Below are positions 1 to 7,911 of a stretch of DNA of 25,976 bases, one piece after another. Made by a program: the position numbers and the translations under genes. The notes below the pieces were generated by a model, which saw only the letters and a list, made by a program, of their open reading frames with translations, was not told where the DNA came from and ran no database searches. Every line of letters begins with the position of its first letter. Within the stretch, counting starts at the first letter, position 1. Origin of the DNA: Deltaproteobacteria bacterium (GTDB taxonomy: Bacteria > Desulfobacterota > Desulfobacteria > Desulfobacterales > JAFDFH01); contig JAFDFH010000037.1 of the NCBI GenBank assembly GCA_019309945.1, forward strand, positions 1-25,976. Direction: 5' to 3'.

Positions 1-255
1 TAGGCCCGCTACGCCATCCGGTAATTTTTTTCAATACGGCCAAAACTTGCCGTTAAGGGCGCCTAACAGTGCCCCGCGCACGGGATCTAAAATGAGTGTA
101 TCGCTTAGCACAAACAGTCTACAATCAACAATTTATGCTGTTCGGGTCACTGTAAGGAGCCCTAAACGGCTTCAAACAGTTGCCCGCTTTGAAAAAAATA
201 CTGGATGACTCCGCTGGTAGGTTTAACCGTTTAACCATAAGTTTTTGAGAAGTTA
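1..255. repeat. Family A long foldback element, left end outside the window
   Basis: This gene-free stretch is a copy of a dispersed repeat. Positions 1-55 match 25885-25939 with three differences, and its right end (about 213-255) matches the reverse complement of 16300-16337 apart from a small duplication of CGTTTAAC. It ends in TTGAGAAGTTAC (244-255), the complement of the family terminus GTAACTTCTCAA. The inside is a long imperfect palindrome: 18-60 pairs with about 165-215, and CAGTGCCCC near 67 pairs with GGGTCACTG near 145. It stops 18 bp before the start codon of the next gene, so that gene's promoter is either inside the element or upstream of the window. Confidence 0.8.
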
Positions 256-273
256 CGTTTTAAGGAGGTAAAA

Positions 274-2364
274 TTGATAGGAGCCATTTTTTTTATGTTA
301 GGCCTCGGGGCAACCTGCGGCGTCATGCTGAGTCTGGCCTCAAAAGTTTTTTATGTGTATGAAGACCCACGAATTGCGGAAGTCGAGGGGCTTTTGGCAG
401 GCGCGAACTGTGGGGGTTGCGGATATACAGGATGCAATGCGGCCGCTGTTGCCGTTGTTGAGGGTGACGCCGAGCCCAGTGTCTGTATGGTTGCCGGCCG
501 GGAATCCGCAGAAGCGGTTGCCGTTGTGATGGGTGTCGATCCGGGTACGGCGGAGACCCTCCTTTCTTATAATACCTGCACGGGCGGAGATCGGGCGGAA
601 GACAAATACTATTACATGGGCATCAACACCTGTCAGGCACTTGCGGCCCTTTACGGCGGTAAGCGGGAATGCGAGGTCGGCTGCCTGGGCCTGGGTGATT
701 GTGTCAAGGCCTGCCAGTTTGGAGCGCTCAAAATGGGCCCCCATGGGTTTCCCGTGGTTGATGAAGTAAAGTGCGTGGGGTGCGGTAAATGTGAACAAGC
801 CTGCCCGATGGACATCATGGAAATCAAAACCATGTCCCAGCGGCTGCTTCACCTGAACCAGTTCGGTGATCGTATCGCCCCCTGCCAGCAGACTTGTCCG
901 GCTGAAATTGATATCCCCAAATACATCTTTCAAATCAAAAACGAGGACTATGAAGGGGCGGTAAATACGATTCGGCAGCGTAATCCCCTGCTTTTAGCAT
1001 GCGGCCGGGTCTGTCCCCACCCCTGCGAGGAATATTGCCGTAGGGGTATTGAAGACGAACCTGTTTCGATTAACCAGTTAAAACGATTTGTTGCCGATTT
1101 TGAAATGAATTCCGGGCATCACCTGCCCATAGCCTGTGCCCCTTCTACCGGCAAGAAAGTGGCCGTCATTGGCGGCGGACCTGCCGGCTTAAGCTGTGCT
1201 TATTTCCTGCGCCGTCTCGGACATGGTGTCACCCTGTTTGATGCGATGCCGAAATTGGGCGGAATGATCCGTTACGGGATTCCCGAGTATCGACTCCCCA
1301 AAGCGGTCCTCGAATGGGAGATCCAAGGAATTCTTGATCTGGGAATTGAATGCCACACCAATGTCATGCTCGGTCGTGATTTCGACCTGGGATCACTGGT
1401 CGCGTCCGGATACGACGCTGTTTTTCTCGGAATCGGGGCCTGGAAAGATTACAGCCTTGGTGTCGAAGGTGAAGATCTTAACGGGTGTTACACGGGAATC
1501 GATTTTCTGACCCGATTTGCGAAGGACCAGCAGGGGGACGGGGATGAAGGCGATAAGATCCCGATCGGGAAAAAGTGTGCGGTAATCGGCGGCGGAAACA
1601 CGGCCATCGACTGTGTTCGAACATTGGTTCGTCTTGGTGTTGAAGAAGTATCGATTATTTACCGCCGGACCCGCAAGGAAATGCCAGCCAATGAAGTTGA
1701 GATCGAAGCTGCCGACCACGAAGGGGTAAAATTTAACTTTTTGGCCGCACCAGTTCGTGTTATCGGGGATGAAAACGGCAATGTCGCTCAACTCGAATAC
1801 CTGAAAATGGAACTCGGTGAACCGGACGCCAGTGGAAGGCGCCGGCCGGTACCGATCGAGGGTTCTGAAACGCTTATTGATATTGATATGTTGATTACCG
1901 CCATCGGGCAGGGGCCGGATCTGTTCTTCAAAGAAGAGGGCAAGCGACTTGCCGATATTAACACGACCCGGAAAGATACCATTGCTTCTGATGATCCGGT
2001 TGCTCTCCAGACAAGCATACCGTATGTTTTTACCGGGGGCGACGCGGCTACCGGCGCTTCCCTGGTTGTCGAAGCCATCGGCGGGGGAAGACGGGCGGCG
2101 TGTTCAATTCATATGTACCTTAGCGGTGAAAACATCACACCGCCGCCAACGACGTTGTTTAAAGATAAAATTCCAGTCTCGCTTTTTGATGCCGTGGAGG
2201 GCATTACTCCATCGCCAAGGACACCCATGCCCGAACTTCCGGTGGAAGATCGGATTAAATCCTTTGACGAGGCCGATCTCGTTATTAAAGAAGCGGATGC
2301 AATCTTTGAGTCCAACCGCTGTCTGAACTGTTGCAGAATCTGCTACAATAAAGATGCAGCCTGA
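274..2364 (+). CDS. rnfB: RnfB-like ferredoxin fused to a GltD-like NAD(P)H/FAD oxidoreductase
   Basis: The protein has 696 residues and starts at TTG, chosen because TAAGGAGGT lies just upstream. Residues 1-24 form one membrane helix as in RnfB. Next comes the RnfB-type [4Fe-4S] motif (C46, C49, C54, C71), then a two-cluster ferredoxin domain (C133, C137, C143, C147 and C167, C170, C173, C177). From about residue 200 it becomes the small-subunit glutamate synthase fold: a cysteine-rich N-terminus (C204, C208, C243, C247, C251, C255), an FAD-binding GGGPAG at 300-305 and a second dinucleotide fold with GGGNTA at 439-444. It ends in a further cysteine cluster (SNRCLNCCRIC). RnfB passes electrons between ferredoxin and the rest of the Rnf complex; a direct NAD(P)H site is inferred from the fusion. 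No other rnf gene is in the window, so membership of an Rnf operon is unproven. Confidence 0.85.
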   Translation: MIGAIFFMLGLGATCGVMLSLASKVFYVYEDPRIAEVEGLLAGANCGGCGYTGCNAAAVAVVEGDAEPSVCMVAGRESAEAVAVVMGVDPGTAETLLSYNTCTGGDRAEDKYYYMGINTCQALAALYGGKRECEVGCLGLGDCVKACQFGALKMGPHGFPVVDEVKCVGCGKCEQACPMDIMEIKTMSQRLLHLNQFGDRIAPCQQTCPAEIDIPKYIFQIKNEDYEGAVNTIRQRNPLLLACGRVCPHPCEEYCRRGIEDEPVSINQLKRFVADFEMNSGHHLPIACAPSTGKKVAVIGGGPAGLSCAYFLRRLGHGVTLFDAMPKLGGMIRYGIPEYRLPKAVLEWEIQGILDLGIECHTNVMLGRDFDLGSLVASGYDAVFLGIGAWKDYSLGVEGEDLNGCYTGIDFLTRFAKDQQGDGDEGDKIPIGKKCAVIGGGNTAIDCVRTLVRLGVEEVSIIYRRTRKEMPANEVEIEAADHEGVKFNFLAAPVRVIGDENGNVAQLEYLKMELGEPDASGRRRPVPIEGSETLIDIDMLITAIGQGPDLFFKEEGKRLADINTTRKDTIASDDPVALQTSIPYVFTGGDAATGASLVVEAIGGGRRAACSIHMYLSGENITPPPTTLFKDKIPVSLFDAVEGITPSPRTPMPELPVEDRIKSFDEADLVIKEADAIFESNRCLNCCRICYNKDAA

Positions 2365-2387
2365 CCGAAGCTCAGCAATCCTTATTT

Positions 2388-2530
2388 GTAACCGTTCACA
2401 GGTTCAGGGTTCAACGTTCAGGGTTAGGGACAAGGACAAAATTGAAGATCCGAAGTCCTCGTAAAAAATGCGGGTTCTGCCGCATAATTGCCAATGCGAC
2501 CTCTGAACCTTTGAACCCGTGAACGGCTAC
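2388..2530. mobile_element. MITE-like element (family C) with an 8-bp target duplication
   Basis: This 143-bp non-coding element begins GTAACCGTTCAC and ends with the complement of GTAGCCGTTCAC, so the terminal inverted repeats match at 11 of 12 positions. Inside the ends, GGTTCAGGGTTCAACG faces CTGAACCTTTGAACCC. It is flanked by a perfect direct repeat CCTTATTT at 2380-2387 and 2531-2538. GTAA termini with 8-bp duplications are typical of the IS66 family, which suggests mobilisation by such a transposase; none is encoded here. Removing the element and one duplication leaves the convergent genes on either side about 17 bp apart. Confidence 0.75.
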
Positions 2531-2532
2531 CC

Positions 2533-3513
2533 TTATTTAACGTTTTTTGTTTTGCGCAACACATCTATCAGGTCTGCCATGTCTTTGGGGATGGGTGCCT
2601 CGATAGAGAGGCATTCTTGGGTAATCGGATGGGTAAATTCAAGACGCCATGCGTGAAGCATCTGTCTTGAAACCGCTACAGAATCGATAGAACCTGACAT
2701 GTCCATCTCCTGGGCAAGTTTTTTCCTTACCTTACGACCGCAATACACGGAATCACCGACAATCGGATGGTGAATGGCCGCACAATGGACGCGAATCTGG
2801 TGTGTCCGGCCGGTTTTTAAAATCAGATCGAGTAATGTAAACCCTGAAAAACGCTCCCTGGCCTGCCACCTTGTCTCAGCGGTTCGCCCTTTGCGGCTTT
2901 GTATCGACATCTTTTTTCTGTCCACCGGGTGCCGCCCGATGGCAAAGGAAATGACACCGGATTCAGATTCCATATCACCGTAAACCAGTGCTAAATAATT
3001 CTTTTTGACCTTTCTCGACTTAAATTGTGAAGCAAGGTTGCGATGAGATCGATTTCCTTTAGCAATAACAATGGCACCGGATGTGTCTTGGTCCAGTCGG
3101 TGCACGATTCCAGGCCTGAGTTCAGCGCCAATCCCTTCGAGATCAGGACAGTGGTAAAGGAGCGCGTTGACCAGCGTTCCGGAATAATGGCCCGGTGCAG
3201 GGTGAACCACGATCCCGGGCTTCTTGTTGACAACAATCAGATGTTTATCTTCGTAAAGGATATCGATTTTAATCGGCTCCGGGTTAAAATCAACCGGCTT
3301 GGGAGGTGGAATAAAAACGGAAATTTCATCACCCGGTTTAACCCGGTAGCCAGGCTTCTTAACCGTTCCGTCAACCCGTATACTCCCTTTCAGGATAAGA
3401 TGTGCGGCGTGGGAACGGGAAAAATCGTCAATACGGGAGGTAAGCAGTGTATCAAGCCGCGTGCCGGATTCGTGCTTATGGACAAGAATGGTAAATGCGC
3501 CGCTGGATGGCAT
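2533..3513 (-). CDS. rluD: 23S rRNA pseudouridine synthase, RluD family
   Basis: This 326-residue protein has an N-terminal S4 RNA-binding domain (about 16-65) followed by the RluA/RluD catalytic domain. The signature HRLDQDTSG is at 138-146, with D141 the expected catalytic aspartate; the later KTGRTHQIRVH motif is also typical. RluD makes pseudouridines in helix 69 of 23S rRNA (family knowledge). The length matches the family. The exact target is assigned by similarity to RluD rather than RluC or RluA, mainly from the S4 domain. The stop codon lies within the right copy of the 8-bp duplication flanking the family C element, but the reading frame is not disturbed. No clear ribosome binding site precedes the ATG. 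Confidence 0.88.
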   Translation of the reverse strand: MPSSGAFTILVHKHESGTRLDTLLTSRIDDFSRSHAAHLILKGSIRVDGTVKKPGYRVKPGDEISVFIPPPKPVDFNPEPIKIDILYEDKHLIVVNKKPGIVVHPAPGHYSGTLVNALLYHCPDLEGIGAELRPGIVHRLDQDTSGAIVIAKGNRSHRNLASQFKSRKVKKNYLALVYGDMESESGVISFAIGRHPVDRKKMSIQSRKGRTAETRWQARERFSGFTLLDLILKTGRTHQIRVHCAAIHHPIVGDSVYCGRKVRKKLAQEMDMSGSIDSVAVSRQMLHAWRLEFTHPITQECLSIEAPIPKDMADLIDVLRKTKNVK

Positions 3514-3587
3514 GATGAGGACTATAGTGATCCGGAGCAGAAAAGGTTGATAGGAAATATTTTATAGATTTTACCACAGGGAAATTT

Positions 3588-4139
3588 TTACTGGGAATCA
3601 GCAAATAAAGACTCAATTTCGGATAGAATCGTCTCTTCATCCGTATTTCTTGCAGTTGAAAGTTCCCTTAATAACAGGGTTGTTGCCGTATCAAAAAGTT
3701 TACGTTCACCAAAAGAAAGGTCTTTGGTCAACCGAAGAAGATAAAGATCTCGGAATACCTCGGCGACATCATAAAGCGAACCGGTCTTGATCTTGTCCAT
3801 GTATTCTCGATAGCGGCGATTCCAGGTCTGAGAATCCGCAAGTGAATCTCGCTCTTTTTTCATAACTTCGTATATTTTGGGGACCTCTTTTTCTCTGATA
3901 ACATCCCGCAAGCCGACGGAATCCACATTCCAGGTGGGAATCATAATCACCATGCTGTTTTCCAGAACTTTCATGATATAAAAGTCATGTTTTTCACCGT
4001 TTACAACCCTGCTTTCAATCGCTTCAATCTTACCAACGCCATGGGCCGGATAAACCGCAAGGTCGCCGACCTGAAATACACGCACTTTTGGTTTAACGGT
4101 TTGTGTTTGCGGTCTTGCTTTTTTTTCATTCATTTTCAC
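3588..4139 (-). CDS. CarD/CdnL-family transcriptional regulator
   Basis: This 183-residue protein carries a CarD_TRCF RNA-polymerase interaction domain (about 20-80, with FQVGDLAVYPAHGVGKIEAIE) followed by a helical C-terminal domain. Proteins of this type bind the RNA polymerase beta subunit and stabilise open promoter complexes, often at rRNA promoters; in this group they are frequently essential. The N-terminus has a short basic tail (residues 1-18). The frame opens at GTG (4139); an ATG two codons later (4133) is an equally reasonable start because neither has a strong ribosome binding site. rluD starts 74 bp downstream on the same strand and may be co-transcribed. Known relatives are CdnL of myxobacteria and CarD of mycobacteria. 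Confidence 0.88.
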   Translation of the reverse strand: MKMNEKKARPQTQTVKPKVRVFQVGDLAVYPAHGVGKIEAIESRVVNGEKHDFYIMKVLENSMVIMIPTWNVDSVGLRDVIREKEVPKIYEVMKKERDSLADSQTWNRRYREYMDKIKTGSLYDVAEVFRDLYLLRLTKDLSFGERKLFDTATTLLLRELSTARNTDEETILSEIESLFADSQ

Positions 4140-4235
4140 ACCAGCTACTAGGATTTTTTAAATGTATGCAAATCTTCCTTTCGACTTTGCATTTACGCAT
4201 TTTTTTTCATAACATGGATCCGATCAACAATCAAC

Positions 4236-4272
4236 AAAAAAGGATTGGCGCATAAACACGCCAATCCTTTTT
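4236..4272 (-). terminator. Strong intrinsic terminator after hppA
   Basis: AAAAAAGGATTGGCG (4236-4250) and CGCCAATCCTTTTT (4259-4272) form a perfect stem of about 14 bp with an 8-nt loop, and a U-run on either strand. It lies 32 bp past the hppA stop codon and closes the minus-strand run from prs to hppA. The symmetry would let it act in either direction. Confidence 0.88.
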
Positions 4273-4304
4273 AAATTTTATGTAATTCCTGAAGAATTGT
4301 CTTA

Positions 4305-6347
4305 TTACAGCAAGAAAGGCACCATCAACAGCGCAACCACATTGAGGATCTTGATCATTGGGTTAATCGCAGGACCGGCCGTATCCTTGTAGGGATCGCC
4401 GACGGTGTCACCGGTTACCGCCGCTTTGTGTGCATCACTGCCTTTGCCGCCCAGATGGCCGTCTTCGATGTATTTCTTGGCATTATCCCACGCGGCTCCA
4501 CCGGTTGTCATGGAAATCGCGAGAAAAACACCGGTGACGATGCTGCCGATCAAAAGACCGCCAAGGGCGACCTTCCCTAAAAAGAAACCGACCAGAACCG
4601 GGACAACCACCGGAAGGAGTGCCGGTATGACCATTTCCTTCAGTGCGAATTTGGTCACGATATCAACGCATGCAGCGTAGTCCGGTTTAGCGGTACCCTC
4701 CATAATGCCCGGAATCTCCCGGAACTGTCGCCGGACCTCTTCAACAACCGCACCACCGGCATTGCCGACGGCTTTCATGGCAATGGAGGCAAAGAGGAAG
4801 GGGAGTAGTCCGCCGATGAAAAGGCCGATGATCACATACACGTCGGACAGATCAAACTTTATTATTTCCGCTTTTGCGCTGTGGAACGAAAACTCTTGAA
4901 CGTAGGCGGAAAAAAGAACGAGGGCGGCAAGCGCTGCGGAGCCGATCGCATACCCCTTGGTAACCGCCTTGGTGGTATTGCCAACCGCATCCAGAGGATC
5001 TGTGACCGCCCGAACACTCTCGTCCATTCCAGCCATTTCAGCTATTCCGCCGGCGTTATCGGTAATCGGCCCGTAAGCGTCGATGGCAATCACCATACCG
5101 GTCATGGACAGCATGGACATTGCGGCCATGGCAATGCCGTAAAGTCCTGCGAAATAATAGGACATGAAAATGGCCAGGCAGATGGCCAGAACCGGCAATG
5201 CGGTGGATTGCATGCTCACGGCAAGACCCGCAATGATATTGGTACCGTGCCCGGTTGTGGACGCATCCGCGATGCCCTTTACGGGACCGTAGATACCCGT
5301 GTAGTATTCCGTAATGATAACGATAACGACGGTTAGAACGAGTCCGACTAGGGTTGAATAGTAAATCGACATGGCGGATATATCCCCCAGTCCGCCCATC
5401 ATTTTATTGGTAACATAATAGAATGCGATACCAGCGATGATTGCCGCCCCGAACATTCCCTTATACAGGGCGCCCATGATGTATTCGCTTTTGCTGCCAA
5501 GTCTTACAAAGAAAACCGCGATCATTGAAGCAATGATGGAAACCGCGCCAAGCACGAGGGGAAATTCGGTTGCGATGGCAACCTCGGGAAAAAGAAGAGT
5601 TCCCAAAAGCATGGCGGCAACCGCTGTGATCGCATAGGTCTCAAAAAGATCGGCGGCCATCCCCGCACAGTCACCCACGTTATCCCCCACGTTATCTGCA
5701 ATGGTTGCGGGATTTCGCGGATCATCTTCCGGAATACCGGCCTCAACCTTACCCACAAGGTCGGCACCGACATCGGCCCCCTTGGTAAAGATACCGCCGC
5801 CAAGCCGGGCAAAAATGGAGATCAGGCTTCCGCCAAACCCGAGTGCAACAAGTGCGATAACTGCATCTTTAACAGGAACACCCATGAACTTCACCAACAC
5901 CGTGTAGAAACCGGCAACCGCAGTAAGCGCTAAGCCGGCGACAATCATACCGGTAACCGCTCCGCCCTTGAATGCAATGTTCAGGCCGGCCCCAAGGCCT
6001 TTTTTGGCAGCTTCGGCCGTTCTCACATTCGCGATAACGGAGACCCGCATTCCGATGTATCCCGCCACAAAAGAGGCCACGGCCCCAATTAAAAACCCGA
6101 TGGCGGTCTTGGCCCCCAGAGTGGCAAAAATGATAATAAAAATAACTGCGCCGGCAGTTCCCATGCTTCTAAGCTGACGGTTCAAATAGGCGATAGCGCC
6201 TTCTTTAATTGCATTGGCGATCTCCTGCATCTTTTCATCTCCGGCTGGAGCACTCTTGACTACCGTGGCAATAATAACAGCAAAAAGTACCCCTACAACA
6301 CCAACCAGCGTACAAATCAATGGTAAATTACCCATTACAACTTCCAT
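4305..6347 (-). CDS. hppA: Membrane-bound proton-translocating pyrophosphatase, K+-independent type
   Basis: The protein is about 680 residues with some 16 hydrophobic segments. The family signatures are present: DVGADLVGKVE (from residue 192, pyrophosphate/Mg site), DNVGDNVGD (218-226) and a C-terminal GDTVGDPYKDT. Such enzymes couple pyrophosphate hydrolysis to ion pumping across the inner membrane, recovering energy from biosynthesis or substrate activation. The GNTTKA motif has lysine at residue 460, where K+-dependent enzymes have alanine, so a K+-independent proton pump is expected. The frame opens at ATG 6359, but GGAGG lies five bases before the ATG at 6347, so that start was chosen; residue numbers follow it. 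The gene begins about 20 bp after pth. Confidence 0.93.
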   Translation of the reverse strand: MEVVMGNLPLICTLVGVVGVLFAVIIATVVKSAPAGDEKMQEIANAIKEGAIAYLNRQLRSMGTAGAVIFIIIFATLGAKTAIGFLIGAVASFVAGYIGMRVSVIANVRTAEAAKKGLGAGLNIAFKGGAVTGMIVAGLALTAVAGFYTVLVKFMGVPVKDAVIALVALGFGGSLISIFARLGGGIFTKGADVGADLVGKVEAGIPEDDPRNPATIADNVGDNVGDCAGMAADLFETYAITAVAAMLLGTLLFPEVAIATEFPLVLGAVSIIASMIAVFFVRLGSKSEYIMGALYKGMFGAAIIAGIAFYYVTNKMMGGLGDISAMSIYYSTLVGLVLTVVIVIITEYYTGIYGPVKGIADASTTGHGTNIIAGLAVSMQSTALPVLAICLAIFMSYYFAGLYGIAMAAMSMLSMTGMVIAIDAYGPITDNAGGIAEMAGMDESVRAVTDPLDAVGNTTKAVTKGYAIGSAALAALVLFSAYVQEFSFHSAKAEIIKFDLSDVYVIIGLFIGGLLPFLFASIAMKAVGNAGGAVVEEVRRQFREIPGIMEGTAKPDYAACVDIVTKFALKEMVIPALLPVVVPVLVGFFLGKVALGGLLIGSIVTGVFLAISMTTGGAAWDNAKKYIEDGHLGGKGSDAHKAAVTGDTVGDPYKDTAGPAINPMIKILNVVALLMVPFLL

Positions 6348-6367
6348 TATATCCTCCATCTGAATGT

Positions 6368-6982
6368 TTAACTTGAAATTATGATTCTTTTATCGTTAAA
6401 AAAGTTCATTCCTTCCTTTGTGCCTTTACAAAGGATTGTAACCACCGCCTCCCGGGCCGTTGCGATCACCTGTTCCAGAATCACCTTTTCGTCAGCTTTG
6501 AACCTGCCCAGAACATGATCCGAAACCGTAATCTTGCTTCCAGAGTGTGCGATGCCACGCCCGATACCAATGCGAAGGCGCGTAAAATCACCTCCGCCAA
6601 AAGCCATAACCAACGATTTTAAACCTTTGTGTCCCCCATGTCCTCCTTTCTCTTTTATTTTTATTCTTCCTAAAGCAAGGTCTATGTCGTCATGTACCAC
6701 CAACATATCCTCGCATGATATTCTGAAATAATTTGCCAGCTTTAAAGTCGGAGGCCCGCTTAGGTTCATAAAGGCCTGTGGTTTTGCCAGAATAGCCTCA
6801 ACCTCATTTATGAATCCCCGTCCGAATATGAGATCGGAGACGATTTTTCTTTTTTCAAGCGGTATAGCAAAAGCGTCGGCAACCTTATCCACCACCATGA
6901 ATCCGGCGTTATGACGCGTCTTTTTGTAAGTATCCTCGGGGTTTCCCAGCCCCACGACCAGGCGCAGTCTCTTGTGTGGCAT
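6368..6982 (-). CDS. pth: Peptidyl-tRNA hydrolase
   Basis: The protein has 204 residues from the chosen ATG at 6982, which is preceded by AAAGGA and gives the family N-terminus (VVGLGNP, then TRHNAGF with the catalytic histidine). HDDIDL supplies the conserved aspartate, and the KEKGGHGGHKGLKS and RIGIGR motifs are present. Pth frees tRNA from peptidyl-tRNAs that drop off ribosomes. The open frame continues upstream to 7039, but those 19 residues are partly encoded by the end of a foldback repeat and lack family similarity, so they were excluded. It lies between rplY and hppA on the same strand; the repeat at 7008-7159 fills most of the gap to rplY. Confidence 0.93.
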   Translation of the reverse strand: MPHKRLRLVVGLGNPEDTYKKTRHNAGFMVVDKVADAFAIPLEKRKIVSDLIFGRGFINEVEAILAKPQAFMNLSGPPTLKLANYFRISCEDMLVVHDDIDLALGRIKIKEKGGHGGHKGLKSLVMAFGGGDFTRLRIGIGRGIAHSGSKITVSDHVLGRFKADEKVILEQVIATAREAVVTILCKGTKEGMNFFNDKRIIISS

Positions 6983-7007
6983 GCAATCCTTTTTCGATTG
7001 ACGAAGT

Positions 7008-7159
7008 GAGACCTTTGCAAAACGCCCTTTTTTGCCCAATTTCTGTGTCAGGCTTAAATTTTAATCCTCAAAATACTCAATGTATTCCTGTGGTTAATCC
7101 GCCTCAGGCGGATCGCCTTCCTTGAACTTGAACAAAAATGAGCATTTTTCAAAGGTCTC
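7008..7159. mobile_element. Family B foldback element, copy 1, with a 5-bp target duplication
   Basis: This 152-bp element starts GAGACCTTTGCAAAACG and ends in the complement of GAGACCTTTGAAAAATG. Direct repeats GAAGT flank it at 7003-7007 and 7160-7164. Its middle is nearly identical to 17918-18059 and shares the core (AATTTTAATCCTC ... CCTGTGGTTAA) with 13941-14082 and 14612-14752. Where the other copies have AAAATTTTC, this one carries the small perfect palindrome ATCCGCCTCAGGCGGAT (7097-7113). It lies inside the rplY-pth transcription unit, so it would be transcribed as a long hairpin. Confidence 0.8.
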
Positions 7160-7197
7160 GAAGTTTGATTGATCATTGTCGGCAATCAATCGAAAAT

Positions 7198-7848
7198 TCA
7201 GGACGATTCTTCTTCGTCTTCAGCTTCCTCCTCCGGTGCTTCACCCTCTTCCAATTCTTCTTCTTCGATCACTTCTTCTTCAACTTTTGTAGGACTCAGA
7301 ACCGTAACGATGGTAAAATTCACTTCGGACGAAATTTCAATATTGCCCTTTAGTGAAATCTCATTAACATGGATTGAATCCCCAATTTCAAGCTCGGTGA
7401 CATCAATCTCTATAACTTCAGGAACTTCCATGGGAAGACAAAACACTTCCAACTCACGTCGAACGACCTGGAGCAAACCGCCGACTTCAATCCCCTTTGC
7501 CTTTCCTTTTGTGACCACAGGGACTTTAGTCCTGATTTTACGATCCATGTTAATTTCATAGAAGTCAACATGAAGGTAATCCTTGGAAACCGGATGGATC
7601 TGCAACTCTTTAATCATTACCGGTCGGGTCATTGTTTCACCATTTTGAATAACCAAGCTCAAAACAACCTGGCCAATCATACCTTTTTTCAGCGCCGCTT
7701 CGACATCGCTTATACCCACTGAAAGCAAAATGGAGCTTGTTTCCGGACCGTAAAGAACTGCAGGTAGCTTCCCTTCGCGACGCAACGCCCGTGCAGGTCC
7801 ATTGCCCACCTTTGTTCGGATATTGGCTTTAAGTTCAATTAGTTCCAA
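7198..7848 (-). CDS. rplY: 50S ribosomal protein L25 (Ctc/TL5 form)
   Basis: This 216-residue protein has the L25 5S-rRNA-binding beta-barrel in its first 90 or so residues (start MELIELKANIRTKVGNGPAR) and the extra C-terminal Ctc/TL5 domain (about 95-185). The tail from about 190 is almost entirely Glu/Asp, as in many long L25 proteins. It binds 5S rRNA in the central protuberance of the ribosome. The start is TTG with GGAGG nine bases upstream. It follows prs by 63 bp and precedes pth on the same strand, an order conserved in many bacteria. Confidence 0.93.
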   Translation of the reverse strand: MELIELKANIRTKVGNGPARALRREGKLPAVLYGPETSSILLSVGISDVEAALKKGMIGQVVLSLVIQNGETMTRPVMIKELQIHPVSKDYLHVDFYEINMDRKIRTKVPVVTKGKAKGIEVGGLLQVVRRELEVFCLPMEVPEVIEIDVTELEIGDSIHVNEISLKGNIEISSEVNFTIVTVLSPTKVEEEVIEEEELEEGEAPEEEAEDEEESS

Positions 7849-7911
7849 ATACTTAATCCTCCTATAAAACTCATTAGAAACCTTTGACGAATAGTAAAAA
7901 AATCTTAAGAT

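Noticed and set aside
340..933. Minus-strand open frame of 197 codons inside the RnfB-like gene
   Set aside because: It is antisense to a gene with intact iron-sulfur motifs, and has no recognisable features.
3043..3567. Plus-strand open frame of 174 codons over rluD
   Set aside because: It lies antisense to rluD, which has complete family motifs; the frame is a shadow.
6983..7039. 19-codon N-terminal extension of pth
   Set aside because: It is encoded partly by the end of a foldback element; the ATG at 6982 has a ribosome binding site and the family N-terminus.
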